In this document: piece by piece, positions 1 through 10,893 of the stretch | Layout: each line of letters starts with the position of its first letter | Position numbering within the stretch: position 1 is the stretch's first letter | The notes under the pieces: model-generated | The model's input: only the letters and a program-made list of their open reading frames with translations | Told to the model about the DNA's origin: nothing | Databases searched by the model: none | From: Sternotherus odoratus | Taxonomy: Eukaryota; Chordata; Testudines; Kinosternidae | Length of the DNA: 64,000 nucleotides | Direction: 5' to 3' | Assembly: GCA_032164245.1 (NCBI GenBank) | Contig: JAVMKO010000003.1 | Coordinates: 11,604,651 to 11,668,650, forward strand | Made by a program: the position numbers and the translations under genes

Positions 1-228
1 ACTAAAATACGCAACTTCAGCTACGCTATTTGCATAGCTGAAGTCAAAGTATACCTGGTCATCCTCACGGCGGCAAGTTGACCGCGGCGGCTCCCCCGTC
101 GACTCCGCTTACTCCTCTTCCAGAGCTGGAGTTCCGGAGTCGATGGGGAGCGCGTTTGGGGATCGATTTATCTAGACAATACATCGAACACTACCCGCCA
201 ATCCGGCGGGTAGTATAGACTACCCTAA
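1..228. mobile_element. MITE-like element, copy A of a three-copy family (left end cut by window)
   Basis: This GC-rich short element is related to copies at 19093-19361 and 32130-32437. All share an AACTTCAGCTA...TAGCTGAAGT hairpin at the left, a CGACTCC/CTCCCCC core, and a CTACCCGCC...GGCGGGTAG hairpin at the right, followed by tagac taccct. No coding capacity is seen. It is read as a non-autonomous DNA transposon typical of turtle genomes. The superfamily was not determined. Confidence 0.7.
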
Positions 229-999
229 GAGTGAGATGAGACAGCAGGTGAATACAACAGACAGACAGGGGAGAATAAGGGAATGGTGAGATAATTATGA
301 TGATCAAAATCTTAGTGCTTTCAGCACAGCGGCCCGTGTCAATTTTTTCCTCAGATTATCTCGGTTATCCTCTGAAATCCTATCACTGACAAAAGGAGGA
401 GGCCCGAAGAGCAATTTTTATGCACTATTCCTGCTGGTAATTTCTGACAAACCCACCAGATGGCAAAAGGGTGAAGAAGAAAGATTCGTGTCAGTGATGT
501 TGTTCAATGTCTCACTTTCCCTTTCTGGGTCTCTTTCCAACATACAGTGACACACAGCCCCCCCACTGAATACGTATCCTATGTCCCCATCTCTCTAGGG
601 CTGTAACCCATTTGGCGTAGGAAAGGTGTCTTGCTCTATGTTTGTCAACCACCGTGTCATGTTACTGTGCGATACAAGTGGGTTTACACAACAATAGTTG
701 GTTTGGCTGCCCAAGGAGTAGCAGAATCAGGCCTGTCCTCAGGTGAAGTGATTGTGTTGTTGTCCCTGGAATGAACAGACCAGCACCACAATGGTGCTTA
801 TCTGGTATTTCCATTCTCCTCTGATTAGCCTAGCTGAGCGAGGTCTTCATGTGGTAATTACAGCACAGCTCATTTGTGTGTGTTTTACAATGGTGTTGAT
901 ATAATCCCACTAGAGCACCCCGAGCATATGCAAGGAGTTCCCACCAGAAATCTAAATAACGCCCCGGCCCTGCTGACAGCTTAATAACGTGACAAAGTT
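228..999. other. intergenic, no feature recognised
   Basis: This is unique-looking sequence with no splice-flanked coding block and no clear repeat match. The short reading frame on the minus strand at 830-1012 has no recognisable motif. Confidence 0.5.
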
Positions 1000-1079
1000 C
1001 AGTCTCGTTCAATGTCAGGGACAGGAATGCAGCTCAGGCTGTTCAGACCTAGAGCTTTCAAAACAGCGCACAGTTAAAA

Positions 1080-1560
1080 CTGAACATTTGACAAATAATC
1101 TTTTCTTTGCCTGCTCGAATCCATCAGACGTAACCAGGTGCCACGGAGGGGCCACATGCCACTGTTAAAATGTTAAATTGAGTGGCATGGCCATCGAAAG
1201 CTCTGGAGAGGGACATTTATCTTTATTATTGTTGTTATTAATAATGCAGATATTGCTTTGCATTGCATTCCAAGGTATTTTTGCAGCACTAAATCACCCG
1301 GGTGCACATCAGCGGCCCTGATAAATCACGCAATAAACCAAAATTCAATGCAGCTGTCAGGCCAGACCCCAAGCGAATGTGCAGTGAGCTTAATTAAAGT
1401 TCAGCAGACTTGAAATAGAAAGAATAGCGGCGTGCCAGTGACATTTTAGGCCCCAGGCCCAGGCTGACAGCTTGAAAGTAGGCCAACCGGGCAGAATTAG
1501 CCTTGTTTCGCCTCAGAGGCAGTGTTGCCATGAGCGCCAAGGTGGAAATGCCTGGTCATA
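1080..1560. promoter_or_regulatory. repeat-poor block, candidate conserved non-coding element
   Basis: No interspersed repeat is recognised here. The block contains AT-rich homeodomain-type sites (TTAATTAA at 1390-1397), an octamer-like TTTGCATTGCAT region near 1257, and retained CpGs in an otherwise CpG-poor setting. This is the texture of a conserved enhancer, but no alignment could be made. In mammals the region downstream of CLIC5 lies toward RUNX2, a developmental regulator with distal enhancers. Confidence 0.3.
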
Positions 1561-1569
1561 GTAAAGCTC

Positions 1570-1825
1570 TGTTCTTCCCTACCTCTTATGTCTCTCCATC
1601 TTTTTTTCTCAGTCTCTCTTTTTGCATTTGCTATCCCTCTTTCTCTTCCCTCCACCCCTAATCTCAGTCATGCTTCTATTTGTGTCCCTTTTTCTTATTC
1701 TTTTCCCTCTCCCACTCTCTCCTCCCCCCCTGCACTTTTTCCTTTCTCATTCCTATTCTCTCACTCTTTCTACCCTCTTACTATCCCTCTTTCACCCCTC
1801 CTCTACCTCCCCCCACCAAGAAAGA
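1570..1825 (+). repeat. polypyrimidine tract
   Basis: About 250 bp is almost entirely C and T on the plus strand, with no fixed period. Overlapping reading frames rich in Ser, Leu, Pro and Phe here are composition artefacts. Confidence 0.8.
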
Positions 1826-2535
1826 AATCTTTCACCCAAAGGAAGAACAAGAATTGAATCAGAGCCAACTAACTGGGCCAAGAGGCTACATATGGAACCA
1901 GCAAATCACAGAGCCATGAAGGATGTTAGTGATTTAAAGTTATGTATGTTGAAGTCTGAATCTTAAAATGAATCCATAATGGTAAAGGTAACTAATGGAA
2001 GGACTTAACTGACAGCCAGTGGTGTTTTTTTCTTTAACATTATGTTCTCACATACTCCTCTTATATGGTTCCCCACACTTTCCCGGCTCCCCTTTCTGAT
2101 TAGTTCAATGTCCACGCTGACAGTGAAAAGCACAAGCTGCTGGCTTTATGAACAAAGATTTAAACCCATATGCCATAAATAGAAGTGCTACTCCGAACTG
2201 ACACACAGTAATACAGCCGTTGGCTTCACCAGTGAAAAAAATTAATCCCGTATCCTGATTCTTTTGTGGGACAAACCCCCGGGAATCATGTCCCTCTCAG
2301 TAAGGGGAACTGAATTCTCCTGTCCATACAGAAACGTGAGAACTGAACTTTCACCTCAGTACGTTAAACAACATCTTGCTAGAAATGAAGGCTTCAGAAA
2401 CCAGCTGAGAATGGAAAAACTGATGTGTCCCCTGAGGACTCATCTACCAAATGCTCCAGTTCCTATGCGATCAACATGGCTACCCAGAAACATGATGCCA
2501 CTCTAAATGAAGGCTGGGGAAGTTCTCCATCATTA
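1826..2535. other. intergenic, nothing recognised
   Basis: No repeat or exon signature was recognised between the pyrimidine tract and the TA-flanked element at 2538. The short reading frame at 2264-2506 shows no motif. Confidence 0.5.
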
Positions 2536-2537
2536 TA

Positions 2538-2843
2538 CAGTAGAACCTCAGAGTTCTGAACACCTCGGAAATGGAAGTGGTTCATAACTGAATTGAGCGA
2601 AATGTTGTGATTGTTCCTTCAAAGGTTTACAACTGAACACTGACTTAATATAGCTTAGAAACGTTACTATGCAGAAGGAAAATGTTGCTTTTCTTTTTTA
2701 GTAGCTTATGTTTAACACAGTACTGTACTTGCTTTTTGAGGGCGGGGGGACTGTGCCTGATTGTGTACTTCCAGTTCCAAATGAGGTATATGGTTGACTG
2801 GTCAGTTCATAACTCTGGTATTCATAACTCTGAGCTTCTGCTG
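2538..2843. mobile_element. TA-flanked inverted-repeat element (Tc1/mariner or pogo type MITE)
   Basis: The element begins CAGTAGAACCTCAGAGTT and ends with the inverted counterpart AACTCTGAGCTTCTGCTG. It is flanked by TA on both sides (2536-2537 and 2844-2845), the target duplication of the Tc1/mariner superfamily. Inside the arms, related stretches such as CATAACTC and TCATAACTG recur in inverted order. It is 306 bp with no transposase frame, so it is non-autonomous and old. Confidence 0.7.
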
Positions 2844-3083
2844 TATTTCTCTCTCTCACACACACCATCATTAAGGTGCAAGGCCAAGCATTCTGCACTG
2901 CGTGTGCAATCTTTATTCAGCCCCCCGTTCACTGCATTTTTTGATACAGTGTTTAATTACAGGATCACATTTTCCACAGAAGGAACTTTTCTGTAGAGAT
3001 GAATTAAGGATGCGTAGTAAGGGTGGCTGCTGTCTGTAAGACCCCTCACCTCATTTGTTACACAAGACATCTATAGAAGGAGA

Positions 3084-3386
3084 GGTTGAAAAAGTTGGGA
3101 CGGTGTAGTTCACAGAAGAGGAATAAAAGGGGACATGAGAGAGGCATAGGAAATAATGAATGGCACAGAGAATATGTCAGTCCATACTATTCATCCTTTT
3201 TCTTAATTCAAGGAGAAGACGTGCCAAACCAGCTTGATTTCCTTCTTTGACAGGTGCTACACTTACGGAAGAAAAATCAAATACAGGAATACAAAATGTG
3301 GGAGGGGGCAGTTGACTTGGCAGCTGCACTGCTGAGAAGGATGTGGTTGTTGTGGTGGATCACAACCTCAATATGAGTCAGCAATG
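3084..3386 (+). mobile_element. CR1 LINE fragments, 3' half
   Basis: The stretch gaaaaagttgggac...ggggacatgagagaggc resembles the end of the CR1 reverse transcriptase region seen at 30.3 kb and 36.3 kb. A second piece, about 3290-3386, contains gtggatcacaacctcaatatgagtca, which I associate with CR1 of a different subfamily. Both are decayed and lack an intact frame. Confidence 0.5.
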
Positions 3387-3387
3387 G

Positions 3388-3466
3388 GTGACCAGATGTC
3401 CTGATTTTTAGGGACAGTCCCGATTTTGGGGGCTTTTTTTTTTTTAATATATAGGCACCTATTAGT
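3388..3466 (+). mobile_element. fragment of TGACCAGATGTCC-type MITE
   Basis: This copy starts ggtgaccagatgtcctgatt and continues agggacagtcccgattttgg, matching the left part of the complete copy at 30868-30993. The right end is lost. It interrupts CR1-derived sequence. Confidence 0.6.
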
Positions 3467-3486
3467 CCCCAAAGACAAAATTTCTC

Positions 3487-4100
3487 CACACTTTAAATGA
3501 CTGCTTCTTGGAGCAGCTGGTACAGGAAGCCACAAGGGTAGAGGCAACTCTTGATTTAGTCCTGAGTGGCACACAGGATCTGATCCAAGAGGTAACTATA
3601 AGAGGACCAATTGGGCGAGGGCTCGCTCAGTGGCTTGAGCATTGGCCTGCTTAAACCCAGAGTTGTGAGTTCAATCCTTGAGGGGGCTATTTTAGGGATA
3701 TGGGGCAAAAATCTGTTGGATGATTTTAATTAGGGATTGGTCCTGCTTTGAGTCTAGTTGGACTAGATGATCTCCTAAAGTCCATTCCAACTCTGATATT
3801 CTATGAAACAGCGACTATAATATAATAAGATTTAACATTCCTGTGGTGGGAAGAACACCTCAACAGACCAATGCTGCAGCATTTAACTTCAGAATGGGGA
3901 ACTATGCAAAAATGAGGGGGTTAGTTAAACAGAAATTAAAAGGTACAGTGACTAAAGTGAAATCTCTGCAAGCTGCATGAACACTTTTCAAAGAGGCCTA
4001 GCTTAAATGTATACCCAAACTTAAAAAACACAGTAAAAGAACTAAAAAAGAGCCACTATAGCTTAACAATCATGTAAATGAAGAAGTGAGAGATAAAAAG
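3487..4100 (+). mobile_element. CR1 LINE fragment interrupted by a SINE
   Basis: The segments 3487-3613 and about 3808-4100 are adjacent parts of one CR1 copy. The right part (catttaacttcagaa...gttagttaaacagaaatt...caagctgcatg) matches the beginning of the CR1 copy at 34738. Between them sits a complete tRNA-derived SINE (3614-3807), so the SINE inserted after CR1 did. Confidence 0.75.
3614..3807 (+). mobile_element. tRNA-derived SINE with CR1-like tail
   Basis: The head resembles a tRNA gene: an A-box-like gctcagtggcttgagca and a B-box-like gagttcaatcc at about 3668-3678. The tail (ggactagatgatctcc... ending ctgatattctatga) matches the 3' end of the CR1 copy at 7264-7625 read on the minus strand. 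This structure is that of the tortoise Pol III SINE and is the best single pointer to a turtle genome. It is nested in a CR1 copy. Confidence 0.85.
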
Positions 4101-4103
4101 GCC

Positions 4104-4938
4104 TTCATGACATCCTCTAGCAAGGAGTTCCACAGGTTGACTGTGCGTTGTGTGAATAAATACTTCCTTTTATTTGTTTTAAACTGCTATTAATTTCATT
4201 TGATTCTATGCTTTCTTTCACATATAATGCCACTCCCCCACCAGCATAACCTGTTCTGTCCTTCTGATATATTTTGTACCCTGGTATTACTGTATCCCAT
4301 TGATTATCCTCATTTCACCAAATTTATGTGATGCCTATTATATCAATATCCTCATTCATCCATTTTATTATTTAGACTTCTAGCATTGGTATATAAGCAC
4401 TTTAAAAACTTGTCCCCTATTAGGTGTCTCTCATTACATGATGTAATTGAATGGGACTCTTTTTTATTTGACTGTTTCTGATCAGAACCTGCCTGTATTT
4501 TATCATTTTCCATCCTCTGGTCCTCACTAGGACATAGAGATTCTTTATTAATAGATCATCCCCTAAGAGATGTCCAAACCATGTGCTCCTCCACACCTGT
4601 TGGCTTTTCCCCAGCCCTTAGTTTAAAAACTGCTCCATGACCTTTTTAATCTTAAGTGCCAGCAATCTGGTTCCATTTTGGTTTAAGTGGAGTCCATCCT
4701 TCCTGTATAGGCTCCCCCTCTCCCAAAAGTTCCCAGTTCCTAATCAATCTAAACCCCTCCTTCCTACACCATCATTTCATCCACACATTGAGACCCTGCA
4801 GTTCTGCCTGCCTGTCTGCCCTGTGCGTGGAACTGGAAGCAGCTCAGAGAATGCTACCATGGAGGTCCTGAACTTCAATTTCTTACCTAGCAGCCTAAAT
4901 TTGGCCTCCAGGACCTCTCTTCTATCCTTCCCTATGTC
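4104..4938 (-). mobile_element. CR1 LINE, 5' endonuclease region (minus strand) joined to a 3' scrap
   Basis: Read on the minus strand, about 4200-4400 encodes a decayed CR1 endonuclease start: peptide pieces like YTNARSLNNKM, NEDNQWD-like and a GGGVALYVKES-like block, with stops. The sequence to about 4938 is the region upstream of it. A short piece, about 4104-4200, resembles the reverse complement of the CR1 3' part (ttccacaggttgactgtgcg). The result is a rearranged mosaic and nothing in it is intact. Confidence 0.6.
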
Positions 4939-4977
4939 GAGCAGGCTGGATAGCCATCTATCTTGGATGGTTTAGAC

Positions 4978-5276
4978 CAGGGATAGGCAACCTAATGCAC
5001 GGGTGCCAAAGGTGGCATGCAAGCTGATTTTCAGTGGCACTCACAATACCTGGGTCCTAGCCACCGATTCTGGGGGTCTCTTTAATTTTAAGTGAAGCTT
5101 CTTAAACATTTTTAAAACCTTATTTACTTTACATACAACAATAGTTTAGTTATATATTATAGACTTATAGAGACCTTCTAAAAACATTCAAATGTATTAA
5201 TGGCATGCAAAACATTAAATTAGAGTGAATAAATGAAGACACGGCACACCACTTCTCAAAAGGTTGCTGAGCCCTG
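4978..5276. mobile_element. hAT-type non-autonomous element with 8-bp target duplication
   Basis: It starts CAGGGATAGGCAACCT and ends AGGTTGCTGAGCCCTG, which are imperfect inverted repeats. A perfect 8-bp direct duplication, GTTTAGAC, lies on each side (4970-4977 and 5277-5284), as expected for hAT transposition. The element is 299 bp, AT-rich inside and codes for nothing. Removing it restores ggatggtttagacacaacaa, a CR1 3'-end type sequence, so it inserted into an older CR1 fragment. Confidence 0.9.
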
Positions 5277-5284
5277 GTTTAGAC

Positions 5285-7263
5285 ACAACAAATCCTGCTT
5301 CTAACAAAATGGAGGGGCAGTGTGGACCACGGGCCTCGCATAGCACAAAACTGTGCCTGTGGTGAAGGCATACGCTTTATGCTGCTATTTGACCCAGAGC
5401 AAAAACCATAGCTCAGTTTCATCTGCTAGTGTGTCAGTGCAAATTAGGTGAATGTGTGATTTCCTCATGAGCCGACTTAACCAATGAGATTGATGTTGCA
5501 TGGAAGGAAGTCCACTTCCTCTGCAGAAGAGAAGTGCATTGTGTTGGTTTAAGATTTGTTGCTGCACTATGGAAGTCAATGGGAACAGGAGTGCAACATC
5601 AGGTATTTAAACAAACAGACATAAAAAGGCCTAATCACCAAAGAAGCTAGAAGTTCTCATGGAGTCATCAGCAATTCTAGCAAAGCCTAAATAAAGATTG
5701 TGGTGTCTGCATTTAGGGAACCAAGTTACAAAAATTAGGCCTAAGCCTTTATAAACATTTATCTAGAGTAAATCAGCTGCAAGGGGACTATGGCATATAT
5801 ATAAATAAAACCCTTCAGCCAGCTGGTATCAGCAGCTAAAAGGACCAGGCTCATTTATCTGGAGGTTCCTCCTGAAAATCTAATTAAGGCTCAGGCCTAC
5901 CAGAAACCTGGGAACCACCATTAACCACCTTGGGAACCCTGGAGGGTCAGCCACTACCCAAGCGCCCCCTTGTGGCCAGAGCTGTAGAACCCTTCCTGTA
6001 TTTCCACTCTTCAGAGCCCCTTAAGAATTGCACAGTCTCTCTCAGGGGGTTGACACCACTCCTGCCTGGGGCTGGTTTAATAATAGAAACAGTTCAAAAT
6101 AGAGTCCATCCCAACAGCACAATTTGCAGACAGAGAGTTTGAGAATGGCTGCTCTAAACTATGGGGCGGGCCGCCCGAGGCTGGCATGAGCTGTGCATTC
6201 TTGGCTGTTGTTTTATAAGAGCTCTGGCTGTCAGCCCTGGGTGGCTGGGGCTTGAGAAGAAAGGCTGTGCCCAGCTGAGAGGTGGGGATAAAGGGGACAG
6301 CCAGAGCTCTCCTTCCCCCACCCCTCAGTCCTTCACCTGGAGGCAGCCCGAGCTTGGGCTCTCCTTCCCCCACCCCCGACCTCCCAATTCCTCACTGGGA
6401 AGTAGCAGGGCTCCTGCCCTCAACTCCGGGGTGGCAGCAGCAGGGCGTGAAGTCTGCTGTGAAAAGTGATATTGCTTTTCACATCACCACCCTTACTTCT
6501 GTGTTGCTGCTAGCATGGTACTGCCTTCGGAGCTGGGTGCTCAGCCAACAGCCACTCTGCCTTCACCGCTGGGTGGTGGTATTCATACTTGTGGAAGGGA
6601 GGTGTATATATGACTCCAGACACAGAGAATGGGGCCTAAGCAAATAAGTTTGAGAACTACTGCTTTAGAGTAAGGCTGTCTGCTTTTCTGTTTTACGGAG
6701 CAATCTGCTTTCTCTTGCTCCCTGTCTTTTGGGTCTCACATGGGTTCTTGTTCTGAATTCTCAGAAGTAAAGCAGTATCACTTTGCAACCTTCCAGCAGG
6801 GCCGTTTTCAGTGCTTTATCTAACTTCCCTGTGCACAGGCCATGACATAACACTTCCCTCCTCCTCAGCTTCCCCATTCACAGTTTGTTGTCCAGGGTTG
6901 CTGGAGTCCAAGAACTCTGGCAGGCCACACTGCAGCCTATGAAGGAGGTGGTGCCTGAGTCACTCTGGAGGTTTCGTGAGCTGCACAGCTGCAGTGATTT
7001 TAGCTTTAATTCCTGTTGGGTTCCCAGAAGCCAGCTCTGAAGCCCCTTAGGTTGGCTGCTGCTCTCTGTGGCTTCAGCCATCAACTTCCTTCAACACTCC
7101 CTCAGCTCAGCACCTTCTGCCATCTCAAAGCAGCATCAGCTCAGTTCATCATTCTGCAGTCATCCACCATTATGATGCTGCTCCTGTGCAAAGTCTTCAG
7201 AGTGGAATCAGTGGTGTCTGGAACCCTTAACAGAGTCCTTACTACCAAAGTCATACCTCTAGC
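5285..7263. other. intergenic, no gene recognised
   Basis: No exon with splice signals was found. About 6160-6450 is GC-rich and carries overlapping reading frames on both strands with no known motif. The end of the stretch (6820-7260) looks unique. Confidence 0.5.
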
Positions 7264-7625
7264 AGAATATCAGGGTTGGAAGGGACCTCAGGAGGTCATC
7301 TAGTCCAATCCCCCTGTTCAAAGCAGGACCAATACCAACTAAATCATCCCAGCCAGGGCTTTGTCAAGCCAGGCCTTAAAAACCTCTAAGGAAGGAGATT
7401 CCACCACCTCTCTAGCTAACCCATTTCAGTGCTTCACCATCCTCCTAGTGAAAAAGTTTTTCCTAATATCTGACCTAAACCTCACCTCATCCTGCAACTT
7501 GAGACCATTACTCCTTGTTCTATTATCTGATACCACTGAGAACAGCCTAGATCCATCCTCTTTGGAACCCCCTTCAGATAGTTTAAAGCAGCTATCAAAT
7601 TCCTCCTCATTACTTTCTCTTTAGG
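7264..7625 (-). mobile_element. 5'-truncated CR1 LINE 3' end
   Basis: The plus strand begins atatcagggttggaaggg...ggtcatctagtcc, the reverse complement of the CR1 3' terminus. It then runs through the end of the reverse transcriptase frame (cctaatatctgacctaaacc; gagaccattactccttg). The copy is truncated at its 5' side, as is usual for CR1. The terminus is the same as the tail of the SINE at 3614. Confidence 0.85.
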
Positions 7626-9407
7626 TCTGTCTACGTCTAGGTTCCCTTTACCAGCGGTGCCTCACTGTAGTCTTGGTCATGGTAAATACCTCACTTCATG
7701 GCTTTCTCGTCCCTTCATTTCCCACCAGGGTCAGCAGCATTTCATTGCTCCCAAATTACAACTATATTTTAACGATAATGTCTCAAACTGTCACGCACCT
7801 GAAATGCAAATGAGGCCCGGTCTGTAGAGTCACTTCCCGATGCTCATCAACAGATGGCAGCAAAGAGTTCCATTTTATGGAGCCCCCGCGGTCCAGTTGG
7901 CGTTCTCCAGCAGCTGTGGAGCGTTCTTGTTATTCACCAACACCTGTCAATAGTGAGCTCCCTACTTCTGGCCACAGGGTTTACAGCTAATCTAGGAATG
8001 TACCCAGGGACCTGAACCAGAGAGTTTGGAGTGAAAATGGGTGTAATGGCCATGGGAAGTAACGATGTGAGGTGTTTACTTGTAACCACTAGATGTTTCT
8101 GTTTGCAGGATGTGATGTCTGATATACAAAGGACACAACATTGGAAGTGAAGTTGCATGGAAGCATGTTCATTTGTGTCTGTAGTTGTTACCGTTTACCA
8201 AACACCTCCTGTTCGGTATGGACTCTAATTCCATATTTTATGACATAAAGGAGGGGTTTGTGGTCTTCGAACAAGATGACCCTCTTAAAATGAATGGTTT
8301 AGTGGCAACAAAAGTGGGTCTCTGTTCTCAGTTATACCAATTTAATACTATTCCTACAACTGAGCAAAGTTTGGCTGTTAAAACAAATAATTAACAATTT
8401 AAAGAAGAAGAGGTCAGACTGAAATTTATTTAATATGACAAAATAAACCAATTTTATTCAAATAACTGACTGCTAATCAGGATTGGGAAACAGTATTATC
8501 AATGGTTCAGCTGTATTTCTTCATTCAACCCATACAATTTTTAAAGCTGTATGAGAAATTTCAACTCTTGTATCCAAAGGCCTAGAAAGAAACAATAAGC
8601 AGATTTTTCTTAGCTTAAAAATGTGAAAAAGTAAAAAGCCCAACTGCTTCTTCAACAACAAAATATCCCAGCTATTATATCAATTAGATAGGACATTCAT
8701 CATATTCACAGTTTGTAGCAAGTACAGTCAAGCAATCATAACAGTAAAGGGAAATGCCTTTTCTTTAAATGATTATTGTTATTTATTATGTGTATTGCAG
8801 CAGAAATTATAAGCTCCACTCAGGGTCCTATTGTAGTAGAAGCTGTATACAAGTAAAATTAAAGTAAAAATTAAGTAAAAATGAAAATGTACTTTTAGGT
8901 GAATTATTTTATATTTGTACAGTGCTTTGAAGCAGTAAAAGTGCTAGATAAGTGTTAAGTATGATCATTTAGGGCCAAACTGGCCCATATCAGAAATTGG
9001 AATCTCTAAATTTGCACCCACAGCTTACTCCACATTGCTGCAGGGGTTTGTCCTCGTATGGAACCCCTGGATCCCCCAAATTCCACCTCTACACTGGCAC
9101 CCATCATCTGCCCTTACCTACATGACAACATTGTGTATGTGGGGAAGCATAATGTAGCTTAATGTGGACCCTCTCCACCTGCTTCAACTTCAACCCCCCT
9201 CTCAATACCCCAGGACTTTGTCCCCTTCATATCAGGTTATCTAATGAGTCCAGATTCTGAGCTGTTTCATGTATTTATTTGGAGTTTAAAGGCATTTGTG
9301 TTCACCTTTCAGATTTCTTTCTCAAAGTTGGTTGTGAAGTCAGTAATTGAAAACATTGAAGGCAGAAGATGTCTGTGGGTTACTGTATATATTAAATGCT
9401 CTATGTA
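7626..9407. other. intergenic, no gene recognised
   Basis: The sequence is mostly AT-rich and unique-looking. About 8760-8960 may include a CORE-SINE-like tail. Reading frames are short and featureless. Confidence 0.45.
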
Positions 9408-10136
9408 CGGCTGTGATTTTGTCCCAGAGGTCGCAGAAGTCAGGGAAGCCATGACTTCCAAAAACCTCCCTGACTTCAGCCCCTGAAGCTGAGAAGGTGC
9501 AGGGTCCTGCCACCTCCTACAGCGACAGGTAGTTGTGAGGTACCACTCCCCCTTCCCCACCCCCACCCCCGCTCACTGCCTGAGACAGTGGGCCCCCAAG
9601 CTCCCGGCTGCCATAGGCAGCAGGGTTACCCTGCAGCTCACGGCTGCTGCTGTAGCCAGGGGAACCCCCGCAGCTCCCTGGCCACCATGCTAGGCTAGGG
9701 GAACCCCACAGCCCCTGGTCACCATGCGGGGGGGGGGGGGGAGGTGATCCTGGAAGTCATCACAGCAATGGTGGTAGATGGATCCCTTGCAGCTCTCCGA
9801 CACTGCTGCATGGAAGGGGATCCCTGCAGCTGCCTGCCATTGAGGCGGGGAAGGGGGACCCCAGAGTCCCTGGCTGCCACGGACAGCAGGGGGATCCTCA
9901 AAGCTTCCAGCTCCCAAGGGGATGAGGGGGACCCCCACAGCTCCCCTCTGCGGTGGAGGCATGGGGACCCTGGAGATCTGAGCCCCCATAGATGCTGGGG
10001 GGCCCTGAGCTTCCAGCCACCCAATCCTGTCCCATTTTATCATGGATATTTTAAATAAAAGTCAGGGACAGTTCATGAGCTTTGATGAATTTTTCTTTAT
10101 TGTCCCTGGCCTGTCCGTGGCTTTTACAAAATCTTA
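9408..10136. mobile_element. DNA element with short inverted ends and GC-rich interior
   Basis: The left end (tgattttgtcccagaggtcg) and the right end (tttacaaaatcttaccctga) are roughly inverted. The interior carries degenerate GC-rich tandem units around ccctggctgcca and caggggaacccc, plus a G13 run near 9727. The overlapping frames on both strands reflect this composition. Boundaries are approximate. Confidence 0.5.
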
Positions 10137-10329
10137 CCCTGACCCATAGGGGAAGATCTGTAGCTGATCTCAACTGTCATCGCTCCATTGATGTTGACTG
10201 CGTGAGGAGTATTTACTCCAGCTGAGGATTTGCCACCAAAGCCACAGAGTCCCCTTTGTGAAGGGCTTCACGGTCTCTGAAAATTCATCACATGGCAGCA
10301 ATAGATTTTTCCCTGGGAAAGACTTTTCC

Positions 10330-10740
10330 TTTTCTTTTTATTGCCAGTCGTTGCCAGCATTAAACAATGCCATGAGTTCTCACTCATTCGAAACCAAAGA
10401 CTTCGGTACAAAATGACATTGGCAAGGACAAGTTAGGGAGGGTGGCGACTCAGCACTTAAGGGAACATTTTAAATCCAGTTAGCAGGAGGTTAGCGCTGG
10501 CGTGCAACGGGCTTTATCCATTCAGACACAACAGGGTGTGCATTGTTGTGCCATAATTGCCCGTCTTGGGTGTGTGTGGTGTGAGGCAAGAGGCCAAAGG
10601 CTGAATGCTTTAATTCACCCGCACGAGAAGTGAGGTTGAGGCAGAACAATGTGTGCGCTTGTTGTGCCTTATTGTGATTATCAAATGGAGCTGTGTTGTT
10701 GTTGTTCTTATAAATAGAAAATGACTGGTGACAAAGATGC
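10330..10740. promoter_or_regulatory. candidate enhancer: SOX-like motifs and a duplicated 24-bp block
   Basis: No repeat match was recognised and CpGs are retained. AACAAT/ATTGTT sites, the SOX-type core, occur at 10363-10368, 10542-10547, 10645-10650 and 10671-10675 (ATTGT), and TTGTTGTTG near 10696. A 24-bp block at 10536-10559 recurs with a few differences at 10651-10674. Function is inferred only from motif density. Confidence 0.35.
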
Positions 10741-10853
10741 TGGTTTGAATCACTTCAGAGGCCGTACTCGTACAGTAACTTGTGGTTACTGATGTCAGAC
10801 CAATTTAGTGGCCGTATGTTAGGCCAATGGGCCTGACTCACTGCTAGACAGTC

Positions 10854-10893
10854 CACATCACATGATTTCTGAATCCCATTTTATCATGTGATG
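10854..10893. promoter_or_regulatory. inverted pair of M-box-like E-boxes
   Basis: CATCACATGAT (10856-10866) and ATCATGTGATG (10883-10893) are perfect 11-bp inverted repeats with a 16-bp spacer. Each contains TCACATGA or its complement TCATGTGA, the M-box sequence recognised by MITF/TFE bHLH-zip factors. Binding is inference. The pair could also be a chance hairpin or a transposon remnant. Confidence 0.3.

Noticed and set aside
1588..1966. Overlapping frames rich in Ser, Leu, Pro and Phe
   Set aside because: Composition artefact of a polypyrimidine tract.
3614..3807. Functional tRNA gene
   Set aside because: A-box and B-box-like motifs are present but there is no cloverleaf, and it has a LINE-derived tail. 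It is a SINE.
9690..10058. Frames of about 100 codons on both strands
   Set aside because: They lie inside a GC-rich inverted-ended element with degenerate tandem units and have no motif.
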